In this document: positions 8,709 to 18,109 of the stretch, piece after piece | Layout of the letters: the number at the start of each line of letters is the position of its first letter | Position numbering within the stretch: position 1 is the stretch's first letter | Assembly (NCBI GenBank): GCA_018053145.1 | Contig: JAGPMA010000005.1 | Location: 1-64,000, forward strand | Reading direction: 5' to 3' | Origin: Oscillospiraceae bacterium | Lineage (GTDB): Bacteria; Bacillota; Clostridia; Oscillospirales; Oscillospiraceae | DNA: 64,000 bases | Translations under genes and position numbers: made by a program | The notes under the pieces: model-generated | The model's input: the letters and a program-made list of their open reading frames with translations, nothing else | What the model was told of the DNA's origin: nothing | Database searches by the model: none

Positions 8709-10019
8709 TTATTTGCAGTAAAGAGTGGGAATGCCGGCATAGACAGCGGCGCAAGTAACAAGGTCCTGCTTCCAGGTCCTTTCGTTGGGGGCGTGTGCTT
8801 GCGACTCGGCACCGGGACCAAAGCCAATGCAGGGGATTCCGTTGCGTCCCATAATGGAAACTCCGTTTGTGGAGAAGGTCCACTTATCTGTGAGCGGACG
8901 AGCCTTTCTCATTTCAATTGTGACATCAGCTCCAATGCGCTCATCGCCGAATAGTCCTTTATAGCTTTCTTCAAGAGCTTTTGTAACGGGATGGTCTTCC
9001 GGAATGACCCAAGTGGGGAAATAACACTCGATAGGATAGACACAGCCTGTGTAGGAAGGACGGTCGTATTCATACATAGATACCTTAACGTCGTCACCGT
9101 ATTTTTTAACGGCGGGCAGGGCGCGAATTTCGTCAAGGCAGCTTTCCCAAGTTTCACCGGCGGTCATTCTACGATCAAGAGACACGGAGCAGGAATCTGC
9201 TACTGCACAGCGGCTGGGGCTTGTGAAGAATATTTCAGAGGTGGTGACGGTTCCGCGGCCGAGGAAGCGGGCTTCTTTCCACTGCTTATTGTTCTTCTCG
9301 TCGAGCATCTTGACAAGACCTTTGATCTCGGTGCTGTCAGCAGCGTCATTTTCGTTAAGCGAGCGTACGTTCTGGAGAATGTCGGCCATCTTATAGATGG
9401 CGTTATCGCCTCTTTCAGGAGCGCTGCCATGGCAGGAAACACCCTTGACATCGACGCGAATTTCCATTCTGCCGCGATGTCCGCGATAGATACCGCCGTC
9501 TGTAGGCTCTGTGGAAACAACGAATTCGGGACGAACCTTATCCTCGTTGATAATGTACTGCCAGCAAACACCGTCGCAGTCCTCTTCTTGCACGGAACCG
9601 ACGACAAGAACGGTGTACTTGTCACTTAAAAGATCAAGATCCTTCATGATTTTTGCGCCGTAAACGGAGGAAACAATGCCGCCGAGTTGGTCGGAGGTTC
9701 CGCGTCCACCGATTTCGGTTTCGTTTTCGTAGCCGTCATAAGGGTCAAATTGCCAGTTTTTGATGTTTCCAATACCGACTGTGTCGATGTGAGCGTCGAA
9801 AGCGATGAGTGTTTTACCAGTGCCCATATAGCCGAGAACATTGCCCTGTGGGTCGATAGTTACCTTGTCGAAGCCAACCTTTTTCATTTCTTCAGCGATT
9901 GCGTTGATGTGACCTTCTTCGCCGCAGCTTTCTCCGGGGATTTTAACCAAGTCGCGCAGGAATTTGGTCATATCCTTTTCGTAAAAGTCAGCTCTTTCTT
10001 TGATTTTAATAAAGTCCAT
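8709..10019 (-). CDS. ygeY: YgeY-type M20 family metallohydrolase
   Basis: A 436-residue M20/M28-fold dizinc hydrolase. Metal ligands appear as [12 protein letters not shown] (near 75), RGTSDQLGG (near 108), [12 protein letters not shown] (near 142, the Glu-Glu pair), STEPTDGG and SQAHAPNE near 414. A dimerisation domain with [21 protein letters not shown] lies in the middle. Annotated relatives are called acetylornithine deacetylase or ArgE-like, but in yge clusters the job is more likely hydrolysis of a linear amide formed from the opened purine ring. It is 33 bases downstream of ygeX and 33 upstream of ygeW in one operon. Confidence 0.9.
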   Translation of the reverse strand: MDFIKIKERADFYEKDMTKFLRDLVKIPGESCGEEGHINAIAEEMKKVGFDKVTIDPQGNVLGYMGTGKTLIAFDAHIDTVGIGNIKNWQFDPYDGYENETEIGGRGTSDQLGGIVSSVYGAKIMKDLDLLSDKYTVLVVGSVQEEDCDGVCWQYIINEDKVRPEFVVSTEPTDGGIYRGHRGRMEIRVDVKGVSCHGSAPERGDNAIYKMADILQNVRSLNENDAADSTEIKGLVKMLDEKNNKQWKEARFLGRGTVTTSEIFFTSPSRCAVADSCSVSLDRRMTAGETWESCLDEIRALPAVKKYGDDVKVSMYEYDRPSYTGCVYPIECYFPTWVIPEDHPVTKALEESYKGLFGDERIGADVTIEMRKARPLTDKWTFSTNGVSIMGRNGIPCIGFGPGAESQAHAPNERTWKQDLVTCAAVYAGIPTLYCK

Positions 10020-10052
10020 AAATATTTCTCCTTCTGTATATTAATTTGTTTA

Positions 10053-11261
10053 TTAGCGTTCCTGTGCTTCCCACACAATAGCCTTATTTCTGTCTGGGTC
10101 CGTATCGCCTTCGGTTGAAAATAACAAGACCCTTGATTCGGAGTTGAGGCCGATAGCTTCGCGCAATTGCTGATATTGAGGGTCTTTCAGCACTGAAGCT
10201 ACAAGTCCCATTGTAACTGCGCCGGATTCACCGGAAACCACCTGCGGATCACCCTTCATGGGAGCTGCAAGCATGCGCATGCCGTTTGCAGCTACCCAAT
10301 CAGGGCAGGCAACAAATACTTTAACGTGATTTTTCAAAATGTCCCAGGCAATATAATTTGGCTCTCCGCAGGCAAGACCTGCCATGATGGTTTCCATATC
10401 ACCGTCGACTATTTTTACTGAGCCATCACCGGACAAGGCACTTTTATAAAGGCAGGCTGCGGCTTCCGCCTCGACAACCACAGTAACGGGTGGGGCTTCA
10501 GGAAAGCGGTTTGCAAAATAGCCTTGAACCGCTCCTGCGAGTGAACCGACCCCTGCCTGTACAAAAACATGAGTGGGGCGCACGCAACCGTAGCCGGAAA
10601 GCTGTTCGTCTGCTTCCATTGCCATGGTACCGTAGCCCTGCATTATCCACGAAGGTATTTCCTCGTAGCCTTCCCACGCGGTGTCCTGAACGACAACACC
10701 GTTTTTCGTTTCAGCCGCTGCTTGAGCAGCCATTCTAACGCACTCGTCATAGTTTGCGTCCTCAATTGTGGCGGTTGCGTTTTCCCTTAATATGCTGTCA
10801 AGACGAGGCTGAGTAGTTCCCTTTGGCATGAAAATAACAGCTTTTTGATGCAGCTTGTTTGCAGCCCATGCAACGCCTCTGCCGTGATTGCCGTCTGTAG
10901 CCGTAAAGAAGGTGGCGTGTCCGAATTCACTTTTTAGCTCGTCGGATATCAAAACATCATAGGTCAGCTCTGATACCTTTCTGCCGGTTTGCTTTGCAAT
11001 ATATTTTGCCATTGCAAACGATCCGCCCAGAACTTTGAAAGCGTTAAGACCGAAACGATAGGACTCGTCCTTGACGTATAGTTCCTTAATGCCTAGATAT
11101 TCTGCCATATGATCCAGCTTTGCCAACGGCGTATTGGAATATTGTGGAATGCTTTGATGAAATCTTCTGGCGTTTCTTACCTCTTCGAGCGACATTATCG
11201 ACAGGTGTTCATCCTTCGTCTCCGGCATGTTGTTTTCGACCCATAATATTTCGTTTTCCAT
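10053..11261 (-). CDS. ygeX: 2,3-diaminopropionate ammonia-lyase
   Basis: A 402-residue fold-type II PLP enzyme that cleaves 2,3-diaminopropionate to pyruvate and two ammonia. The Schiff-base lysine is in RFGLNAFKVLGGSFAMA (near 76); TATDGNHGRGVAWAA binds the cofactor phosphate/substrate side, QAGVGSLAGAVQGY is the glycine loop for PLP phosphate, and LACGEPNYIAWDIL is typical of the DpaL/YgeX family. It is the first enzyme gene of the leftward operon, 67 bases after the regulator at 11329-11961, with no terminator between. Related genes are needed for urate use in published gut-bacterial work on this cluster; diaminopropionate would be the carbon skeleton left from the imidazole side. Confidence 0.92.
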   Translation of the reverse strand: MENEILWVENNMPETKDEHLSIMSLEEVRNARRFHQSIPQYSNTPLAKLDHMAEYLGIKELYVKDESYRFGLNAFKVLGGSFAMAKYIAKQTGRKVSELTYDVLISDELKSEFGHATFFTATDGNHGRGVAWAANKLHQKAVIFMPKGTTQPRLDSILRENATATIEDANYDECVRMAAQAAAETKNGVVVQDTAWEGYEEIPSWIMQGYGTMAMEADEQLSGYGCVRPTHVFVQAGVGSLAGAVQGYFANRFPEAPPVTVVVEAEAAACLYKSALSGDGSVKIVDGDMETIMAGLACGEPNYIAWDILKNHVKVFVACPDWVAANGMRMLAAPMKGDPQVVSGESGAVTMGLVASVLKDPQYQQLREAIGLNSESRVLLFSTEGDTDPDRNKAIVWEAQER

Positions 11262-11328
11262 TATGCTTAACCGAATTGACCAAAAAATCAGTCGTTTCGG
11301 CTTTTCCCCCTTTCAGCGTAAGATGATA

Positions 11329-11961
11329 TTATTTTACTTCATTAATATAGCTGTATAGTGTAAATTTGGAAATTCCAAAGTGCTCAGAAACCTTATCCCC
11401 GGATTTTGTGATGAGAAACGCACCGGCATCATTCAAAAATGAAATCGCCTTTATTTTATCGTCCTTGTTCATCAAAGCAACTGGCTTTGCGACTATTTCC
11501 ACAGATTGCCTGATAAGGTTATCCAAAAGGTCATTAACATTGCTTACTATTTGCTCCGGCTGAGCGTCTTTGGGTTGAGTTTCGACAGTTGTCAAACCCT
11601 TGAGCGCCTGTTCAAGCGCCAGCAGCTCTGTAATGTCGTGGTTTATCGAAAATATAAAGTGTATCTTCTTGTTTTCGTCTCTGACAAAAATGGTGCTTGA
11701 TTTTAAAATACGTCCGTCCGGAGTTCTTGTGAGGTACCCAAGCTGATCTTTGATTGCTGAGGGATCTCTGTGCATTGTTTCAAGAACAACCTTTGAAGTG
11801 CCGCAACCTGCTTTTCGGTTCGTTACATCACCGTTTACAATATATACAATGGAGTTTTCAAGATTACCGGAGAGGTCATGGATGGCAACTTCGCACTTTT
11901 GCCCAAATTGATTGGCAACACCGTTAGCCAAGGTTATGAGAATTTCAAGCATATTTTCCAA
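11329..11961 (-). CDS. YheO/DauR-like transcriptional regulator (PAS-like plus HTH)
   Basis: About 210 residues. The N-terminal half is the YheO PAS-like sensor domain (QFGQKCEVAIHDL, NGDVTNRKAGCG, RTPDGRILKSSTIFVRD). The C-terminal 60 residues are a YheO/DauR helix-turn-helix with KVSEHFGISKFTLYSYI. Family members sense small amino-acid-like ligands and control catabolic genes. It heads the leftward ygeX operon and is divergent from ssnA, so it can sense a pathway intermediate and act on both operons through the tandem dyads at 12051-12085. Start: GTG at 11976 lacks a ribosome-binding site, whereas GTGAGG sits 8 bases before the TTG at 11961, which I use. Confidence 0.82.
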   Translation of the reverse strand: MENMLEILITLANGVANQFGQKCEVAIHDLSGNLENSIVYIVNGDVTNRKAGCGTSKVVLETMHRDPSAIKDQLGYLTRTPDGRILKSSTIFVRDENKKIHFIFSINHDITELLALEQALKGLTTVETQPKDAQPEQIVSNVNDLLDNLIRQSVEIVAKPVALMNKDDKIKAISFLNDAGAFLITKSGDKVSEHFGISKFTLYSYINEVK

Positions 11962-12050
11962 AATATAGGGCCTCACTTTGACGTACTAATATAAAACACA
12001 TGGTTTATGATTTCATGATAACATAAAAAAGCAGATATTCAATAGATAAA

Positions 12051-12085
12051 CTAAAAATAATTTAGAAATACTAAAATAATTTTAG
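12051..12085. promoter_or_regulatory. Tandem dyads between the two purine operons
   Basis: Two 15-bp near-identical palindromes, CTAAAAATAATTTAG (12051-12065) and CTAAAATAATTTTAG (12071-12085), sit 20 bp centre to centre, about two helical turns. They lie between the regulator gene and ssnA. This is the expected layout for a cooperatively bound operator of the divergent YheO-like regulator; binding itself is inference. Confidence 0.55.
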
Positions 12086-12180
12086 ATTCCACTTGAATAA
12101 GCAATTGTTTGGTGCTAATATATACAATATAATCAAATACAAAAATTAATATAAAACTAAGAAATTATGGGGGCGGTAAT

Positions 12181-13512
12181 ATGCTTATTATTGGTAATGG
12201 AAAGCTGATAACGAGAGATTCAAATAATCCCTATTTTAGCGATGGGGCGGTTGTGCTGGATGGCTCGACAATATTTGAACTTGGCTCAACAACCGAGATG
12301 AAACGAAAGTATCCTGAAGCGGAATTTATCGATGCAAAGGGCGGCATAATTATGCCTGCGTTTATTAACACCCATGAGCATATTTATAGTGCTATGGCAA
12401 GGGGCTTGAGCATAAACGGATACAATCCTAAAGGATTTCTTGACATTCTGGACGGAATGTGGTGGACGCTGGACCGCAACCTTACCCTTGCTCAGACCAG
12501 ACAAAGCGCCAGAGCAACATATATCGAGTGCATTAAAAACGGTGTGACGACAGTTTTCGATCATCACGCAAGCTTTGGAGAAATAACCGGCAGCTTATAT
12601 GCAATTGAGGATGCAGCGAAGGAAATGGGGGTTCGTTCCTGTCTGTGCTATGAGGTTTCAGACCGCGCAGGACAGGAGAAGACCCGTCTTGCGGTTAATG
12701 AAAACGAGTCCTTCATCAAGCACGCCTTGACAGATAAGAGCGACATGATTGCCGGAATGATGGGGCTTCACGCCTCCTTCACGCTTTCGAACGAAACGCT
12801 GGAGCTTTGCGCGGCTAACAAGCCGCAGGAAGTCGGCTATCACATTCACGTAGCCGAGGGAATAGAGGATTTGCATCACTGCCTTAAAAACTACGGCAAG
12901 AGAATTCTTGACCGCCTGATGGACTTTGGGATACTAGGAGCAAAAACTATTACCGCGCATTGTATCTACGTAAACGGACACGAGATGGAGCTGCTTAAGG
13001 AAACAGATACAATGGTCGTGCACAATCCCGAGTCCAACATGGGCAACGCCTGCGGATGTCCTCCGACAATGGAGATTGTAAAGCGAGGAATTCTCACCGG
13101 CCTTGGAACAGACGGATATACTCACGACATGATTGAGTCATATAAGGTTGCCAATATTCTCCACAAGCACAGCCTTTGCGATGCAACCGTTGCATGGGGG
13201 GAAGTGCCGCAAATGCTTTTCGACGGTAACGCAAAAATCGCGGGGCGTTATTTCAAAAATGAGCTTGGAGTTTTGAAGCAGGGCGCGGCGGCGGATGTAA
13301 TCGTTATGGACTACATTCCTTACACACCGTTTGACGACTCAAATTGCAACGGACATATTCTGTTCGGAATGAACGGAAGAAATGTCGTAACGACAGTCTG
13401 CAACGGCAGGGTTCTTATGAAGGACAGGCAGCTTGTCGGAATAGACGAAGAAAAGGTTATGGCGGAGATTCATGAGGAATCCGCAAAACTTTGGAAAACA
13501 ATAAACGGCTAA
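12181..13512 (+). CDS. ssnA: SsnA-type aminohydrolase
   Basis: A 443-residue amidohydrolase of the SsnA/chlorohydrolase group. Metal site: INTHEHIYSAMARG (near 62), FDHHASFGEITGS (near 127), YHIHVAEGIED (near 222), ITAHCIYVNG (near 260) and LGTDGYTHDM (Asp near 310). SsnA is a constant member of anaerobic purine-degradation loci and probably hydrolyses or deaminates a ring intermediate; the exact substrate is not established from sequence. The start follows GGGGGCGGTAAT. It is the first gene of ssnA-ygfK-hyuA, with 23 bases to the next start. Confidence 0.9.
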   Translation: MLIIGNGKLITRDSNNPYFSDGAVVLDGSTIFELGSTTEMKRKYPEAEFIDAKGGIIMPAFINTHEHIYSAMARGLSINGYNPKGFLDILDGMWWTLDRNLTLAQTRQSARATYIECIKNGVTTVFDHHASFGEITGSLYAIEDAAKEMGVRSCLCYEVSDRAGQEKTRLAVNENESFIKHALTDKSDMIAGMMGLHASFTLSNETLELCAANKPQEVGYHIHVAEGIEDLHHCLKNYGKRILDRLMDFGILGAKTITAHCIYVNGHEMELLKETDTMVVHNPESNMGNACGCPPTMEIVKRGILTGLGTDGYTHDMIESYKVANILHKHSLCDATVAWGEVPQMLFDGNAKIAGRYFKNELGVLKQGAAADVIVMDYIPYTPFDDSNCNGHILFGMNGRNVVTTVCNGRVLMKDRQLVGIDEEKVMAEIHEESAKLWKTING

Positions 13513-13535
13513 CGCCAGAAACGGAGGGACTTTGC

Positions 13536-16500
13536 ATGAGTGATAAAATGACACCAATCCCGTTCGGAAACTTGATGGACTGGGTTTTGAAAGAGAAAAA
13601 GACCAAAGGAACAGTATTTGGAATTAAGAGACCATACATTGCCGAGCCGGATCATGATTGGAGCTTTCTGGGTGGCAAGCTCGAAACGCCCTTCGGCCCT
13701 GCGGCGGGACCTCATACACAGCTTGCTCAGAATATTATCGCCGCCTATTACACGGGCAGCCGCTTTTTTGAGCTTAAAACTGTGCAGATTTTGGACGGCG
13801 AGGATTTGCCCGTTTCAAAGCCCTGCATCAAGGCTGATGACGAGGGCTATAATGTTGAGTGGTCGACGGAGCTTTACGTTCCGCAGGCTTTTGACGAATA
13901 CGTAAAAGCTTTTTTTGTGCTAAATGTAATATCAAAGGAATTCGGCTTGGGCAACGCCGATGGCTTCCAATTCAACATGAGCGTCGGCTATGACCTTGAG
14001 GGCATAAAGACCCCGAAAATCAACAGATTTATTGAAGACCTCAAAGACGCAAGTAAAACGCCTATTTATAATGAGTGCATGGATTGGCTTAAAGCCAATT
14101 CGGAGAGGTTCGAAAAAGTCACCGCAGAGGACATCAAGACTATCCCTGAAACAATCTGCAAAAGCGTAACGCTTTCAACTCTTCACGGCTGCCCTCCGCA
14201 GGAAATTGAGCGCATCGCGGCCTATCTTATGACTGAGAAGAAGCTGCACACCTTTGTTAAGTGTAACCCAACGCTTCTCGGTTATGAATACGCAAGGTCA
14301 GTGCTCGACAAAATGGGCTATGATTATGTTTCCTTCGGCGAATTCCACTTCAAGGATGACCTGCAGTATGAGGATGCCGTTCCGATGCTAAAGAGACTTA
14401 AGGCACTGGCGGAGGAGCAAAAGCTTCAATTCGGCGTTAAGATAACCAATACATTTCCTGTTGACATTTGTGCCGGAGAGCTTCCGGGCAAGGAAATGTA
14501 TATGTCGGGCAAATCACTCTTTGCCCTGTCAATGTCCGTTGCCGAAAAACTTGCGAAGGACTTTGACGGAAAGCTTCGAATTTCGTTTTCCGGAGGACTG
14601 GATTATTTCAACATCGAAGAAGTCGTTGCAACTGGAATATTCCCAGTCACTCTCGCGACTACGCTGTTGAAGCCGGGCGGATATCAAAGACTTGAGCAAA
14701 TAGCGGGAATATGGTCAGCATCCGCGCCTCAGCAATTTAGAGGCGTTGATGCAGCGGCCGTTTCGCATTTGGTTCAAAAGGCCATCGTGTCAAAACACCA
14801 TGTCAAGTCTATTAAAACCCTCCCCTCCAGAAAAATGAATAAAAGCGTTCCGCTCATCGATTGCTTTACCGCACCCTGTCAGCAGGGCTGTCCGATTAAG
14901 CAGGACACCACGACCTACATGAAGCTTGCAGGCGAGGGCAAGATGAAGGAAGCGCTGGAGGTTATCGTCGAGAAAAACCCGCTGCCCTTCATTACAGGCA
15001 CAATTTGCTCACATAACTGCATGACAAAATGCGTGCGTAACTTCTACGAATCTCCTGTTAACATCCGTGCAATCAAGCTCGAAGCGGCAAAAGGCGGCTT
15101 TGACAGCTTGATGAACGAAATTATTAAGCCCGAAATATCCGCAAAAGGAAAAACCGCAGTTGTCGGCGGCGGCCCGGCAGGCTTGTCAGCGGCATATTTC
15201 CTCGCAAAGGGCGGTATGGAGGTCACAATATTTGAAAAGCGAGAGAATCTCGGCGGTGTAGTGAGGAATGTGATTCCCAACTTCCGTATAGACGGCGGCG
15301 CAATAGATAACGATATCAAGCTTGTACGTTCGATGGGCGTTAAGATTGAAACGGGCAAAGAAATTACTTCAATTGATGAACTAAAAAAGGATTACGAAAA
15401 TGTCGTTCTTGCGGTTGGTGCATCCGAACAGGGAGTCTTAAAAATCGGCGAAACAACTACTTGGAACGCAATAGATTTCCTTGAAAGCTTTAAGCAAAAG
15501 AACGGCGAAATGGATATCGGTAAGCAGGTCGTAGTTATTGGCGGCGGCAACACAGCGATGGACACCGCAAGAGCCGCAAAACGCACTAAGGGCGTTGAAA
15601 AAGCGGTGCTGATTTACCGCAGAACAAAGCGCTACATGCCTGCTGACGAGGAAGAAATACGAACTGTTATTGAAGACGGGATTGAAATACACGAGCTGTA
15701 TTCGCCTCTCGAGATGAAAAACGGTCAGCTTGTCTGCAAAAAGATGAAAATGGGTGCTCTTGATGCTTCTGGACGTCCCGGCTTTGAGGAAACGAACGAA
15801 GAAGCTGCCTTCGCTGCCGACACCGTTATTTCTGCTGTTGGTGAGCGTATACCGAAGAGCTTTTATGAGAATAATGGTATTTCGCTTGACGACAAAGGAC
15901 GTGTAATTGTAAACGAAAGCACTTTGGAAAGCTCCGTCAAGGGAATTTATATCATCGGCGACGGCTTAAAAGGCCCAGCAACCGTCGTTGAAGCTATCAG
16001 AGACGCGAGAAAAGCAGCAGAGGGTATATTAGGTAAAGCTGTTGCACGAGATTTTGATACAGAAGAAACGGCAGAAACTATCTATGGACGCAAAGGTGTG
16101 CTTAAGGAAGAGGACAAGGCGCTTTTGGATTCACCTCGCTGTCTTGAGTGCGTCTGTATATGTGAAAACTGCGTTGAGGTCTGTCCGAACAGGGCAAATG
16201 TTTCCATCACCGTAAAAGGTAAACGCACTAGTCAAATCGTCCATGTCGACTATATGTGCAACGAATGCGGCAACTGCAAGAGCTTCTGCCCCTATGACAG
16301 CGCTCCATATTTGGATAAGTTTACGCTGTTTTCAACTGTTGCTGACATGGAAAACAGCAACAACAAGGGTTTCGTTGTTCTTGATAAGAAAACAAAAGCC
16401 TGCAAGGTGCGGCTCGAGGACACGATTCTTGACTATACGGTAGGTGAAAAATCTTCATTGATACCGGAAGACATCGGCAATTTAATTTCAGCTGTTATTA

Positions 16501-16541
16501 GTGATTATGATTACTTGTTAATCAACGTAACAAAGCGATAA
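13536..16541 (+). CDS. ygfK: YgfK-type iron-sulfur flavoprotein oxidoreductase
   Basis: A 1001-residue multidomain redox protein annotated in relatives as putative selenate reductase subunit YgfK. Residues 1-430 form an FMN-barrel/dihydropyrimidine-dehydrogenase-like domain. Around 442 CFTAPCQQGCPIKQ and then GTICSHNCMTKCVRN are the GltD-type Fe-S ligands. VVGGGPAGLSAAYF (near 541) binds FAD and VVIGGGNTAMDTARAA (near 666) binds NAD(P)H. Two C-terminal 4Fe-4S sites are CENCVEVCPNRAN and CNECGNCKSFCPY (near 868-920). It probably passes electrons between NAD(P)H/ferredoxin and a purine intermediate. The frame is open 15 residues further upstream and would overlap ssnA, but ACGGAGGGAC precedes the ATG at 13536, so I start there. 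Confidence 0.9.
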   Translation: MSDKMTPIPFGNLMDWVLKEKKTKGTVFGIKRPYIAEPDHDWSFLGGKLETPFGPAAGPHTQLAQNIIAAYYTGSRFFELKTVQILDGEDLPVSKPCIKADDEGYNVEWSTELYVPQAFDEYVKAFFVLNVISKEFGLGNADGFQFNMSVGYDLEGIKTPKINRFIEDLKDASKTPIYNECMDWLKANSERFEKVTAEDIKTIPETICKSVTLSTLHGCPPQEIERIAAYLMTEKKLHTFVKCNPTLLGYEYARSVLDKMGYDYVSFGEFHFKDDLQYEDAVPMLKRLKALAEEQKLQFGVKITNTFPVDICAGELPGKEMYMSGKSLFALSMSVAEKLAKDFDGKLRISFSGGLDYFNIEEVVATGIFPVTLATTLLKPGGYQRLEQIAGIWSASAPQQFRGVDAAAVSHLVQKAIVSKHHVKSIKTLPSRKMNKSVPLIDCFTAPCQQGCPIKQDTTTYMKLAGEGKMKEALEVIVEKNPLPFITGTICSHNCMTKCVRNFYESPVNIRAIKLEAAKGGFDSLMNEIIKPEISAKGKTAVVGGGPAGLSAAYFLAKGGMEVTIFEKRENLGGVVRNVIPNFRIDGGAIDNDIKLVRSMGVKIETGKEITSIDELKKDYENVVLAVGASEQGVLKIGETTTWNAIDFLESFKQKNGEMDIGKQVVVIGGGNTAMDTARAAKRTKGVEKAVLIYRRTKRYMPADEEEIRTVIEDGIEIHELYSPLEMKNGQLVCKKMKMGALDASGRPGFEETNEEAAFAADTVISAVGERIPKSFYENNGISLDDKGRVIVNESTLESSVKGIYIIGDGLKGPATVVEAIRDARKAAEGILGKAVARDFDTEETAETIYGRKGVLKEEDKALLDSPRCLECVCICENCVEVCPNRANVSITVKGKRTSQIVHVDYMCNECGNCKSFCPYDSAPYLDKFTLFSTVADMENSNNKGFVVLDKKTKACKVRLEDTILDYTVGEKSSLIPEDIGNLISAVISDYDYLLINVTKR

Positions 16542-16553
16542 GCTTTAGAGAAA

Positions 16554-17930
16554 ATGTATATGAAGATATTATTAAAGGGCGGAACGGTGGTTTCCGGCGA
16601 AGAGACAGCTATTAAGGATATCTTGATTGAGAACGATAAAATAGCCGAGGTTGGAGAAAACCTTGTTGCAAGTGATGCGCAAATAGTTGAAGTTTCGGGA
16701 AAGCTGCTGTTTCCCGGCTTTATCGACGCGCACACACATTTTGATCTCGAAGCGGCGGGCACAGTTACTGCAGACGATTTTGCAACTGGGAGCCGTGCTG
16801 CGCTTTTAGGCGGAACCACAACAGTGATAGACTTTGCCACGCAATACCACGGCGAAAGTCTTAATCACGCCTTTGCTCACTGGCTTAATAAAGCAAAGGA
16901 CAAAGCCTCCTGCGATTATGGCTTCCACATGGCTATATCCGATTGGAAAGCCAGCGTCAGTGAAGAAATTTCTGATATGATTGACTTGGGCGTTTCCTCC
17001 TTTAAGCTATATATGACCTATGACGACATGAAGGTAAACGACAAAGAAATCTACCAGATTTTAAAGCGTCTGAAAGAGGTCGGAGGTATCACCGGTGTTC
17101 ATTGCGAAAACAGTGGACTTATCTCAGCACTTGTTGAGGAGCAAAAGAAGCTTGGGCATTCCGGCTCTGCCTGCCATCCGATTACCCGCCCGGCTCAGGC
17201 GGAGGCCGAAGCCATCAGCCGACTGCTGCGAATCGCGGAGATTGCCGATACGCCGATAATTATTGTTCATCTGACAGCTAAGGTCGGGTATGAGGAAGCA
17301 CTACGAGCAAGAGAAAGAGGGCAGAAGGTCTATCTGGAAACTTGCCCACAGTATTTACTGCTGGATGAGAAGCTTTATGAGCTACCTGCACCTGAGGGCT
17401 TTAAATACATTATAGCGCCACCGTTGCGGAAACAAGAGGATCGCGAGTGCCTTTGGAACGCTTTAGCCGAAAATCAAATTCAAACAGTTTCGACTGACCA
17501 TTGCAGTTTTACCATTAAGCAAAAGCTGGTCGGTGAGAGGGACTTCTCTGCTGTTCCGGGAGGGATGCCCGGAGTCGAGGACAGAGCAATTCTAATGTAT
17601 ACTTACGGTGTGGTGGGAAACAGGATTTCACTCACACAGATGTGCCGTTTGTTATCAGAAAACCCAGCCAAGCTTTACGGCGCATATCCTCAAAAAGGCT
17701 GCATCGCAGTCGGCTCGGACGCAGACATTGTCGTATTTGACCCACAGGCAACAGGTGTAATCAGCGCAAAAACACAGGCGTACAACATGGACTATGCCCC
17801 ATACGAAGGCTTTGAAACCTGCGGTGAAATTGAACAGGTATATCTGCGCGGACAAAAGGTAGTTGACAATCATAAGATTATTGCAGAGCATTGCGGCTGC
17901 TTTTTGAAGAGAGGTCCTTGCAGCTTATAA
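16554..17930 (+). CDS. hyuA: Dihydropyrimidinase/hydantoinase (HyuA-like)
   Basis: A 458-residue cyclic amidohydrolase that opens hydantoin-like rings to N-carbamoyl amino acids. Seen: FIDAHTHFDLEAAG (HxH), the carboxylated lysine in SFKLYMTYDD (near 151), GVHCENSG, IIIVHLTAKVGYEE and the catalytic Asp in STDHCSF (near 317). Third gene of the ssnA operon, 12 bases after ygfK. In this locus its substrate is likely a purine-derived ring such as an allantoin or hydantoin-type product. A second in-frame ATG two codons later is equally possible. Confidence 0.9.
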   Translation: MYMKILLKGGTVVSGEETAIKDILIENDKIAEVGENLVASDAQIVEVSGKLLFPGFIDAHTHFDLEAAGTVTADDFATGSRAALLGGTTTVIDFATQYHGESLNHAFAHWLNKAKDKASCDYGFHMAISDWKASVSEEISDMIDLGVSSFKLYMTYDDMKVNDKEIYQILKRLKEVGGITGVHCENSGLISALVEEQKKLGHSGSACHPITRPAQAEAEAISRLLRIAEIADTPIIIVHLTAKVGYEEALRARERGQKVYLETCPQYLLLDEKLYELPAPEGFKYIIAPPLRKQEDRECLWNALAENQIQTVSTDHCSFTIKQKLVGERDFSAVPGGMPGVEDRAILMYTYGVVGNRISLTQMCRLLSENPAKLYGAYPQKGCIAVGSDADIVVFDPQATGVISAKTQAYNMDYAPYEGFETCGEIEQVYLRGQKVVDNHKIIAEHCGCFLKRGPCSL

Positions 17931-17956
17931 ATTTGCATAATTGAAAAAATATTGTA

Positions 17957-18003
17957 AAAGCAGCTAAAGAAGTAAAAAAGCTTCTATCAGCTGCTTTTAT
18001 TGT
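17957..18003 (+). terminator. Terminator of the ssnA-ygfK-hyuA operon
   Basis: AAAGCAGCT (17957-17965) pairs with AGCTGCTTT (17989-17997) around an inner GAAG/CTTC stem, followed by TATTGTTGT. Confidence 0.75.
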
Positions 18004-18035
18004 TGTATTATTTCAAATTATATTATAAAATACTG

Positions 18036-18068
18036 GACGGCTATAAACGATGTTTTATTATTGCCGTC
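18036..18068 (+). promoter_or_regulatory. Leader hairpin upstream of glpK
   Basis: Inverted arms GACGGC (18036-18041) and GCCGTC (18063-18068) lie 40 bases before the glycerol kinase start. Possibly a leader hairpin or an operator; no T-run follows, so it is not a simple terminator. Confidence 0.35.
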
Positions 18069-18109
18069 TTGATGTCGGCTTAATTCATTATAAAAGGTTG
18101 GAAGCATAA

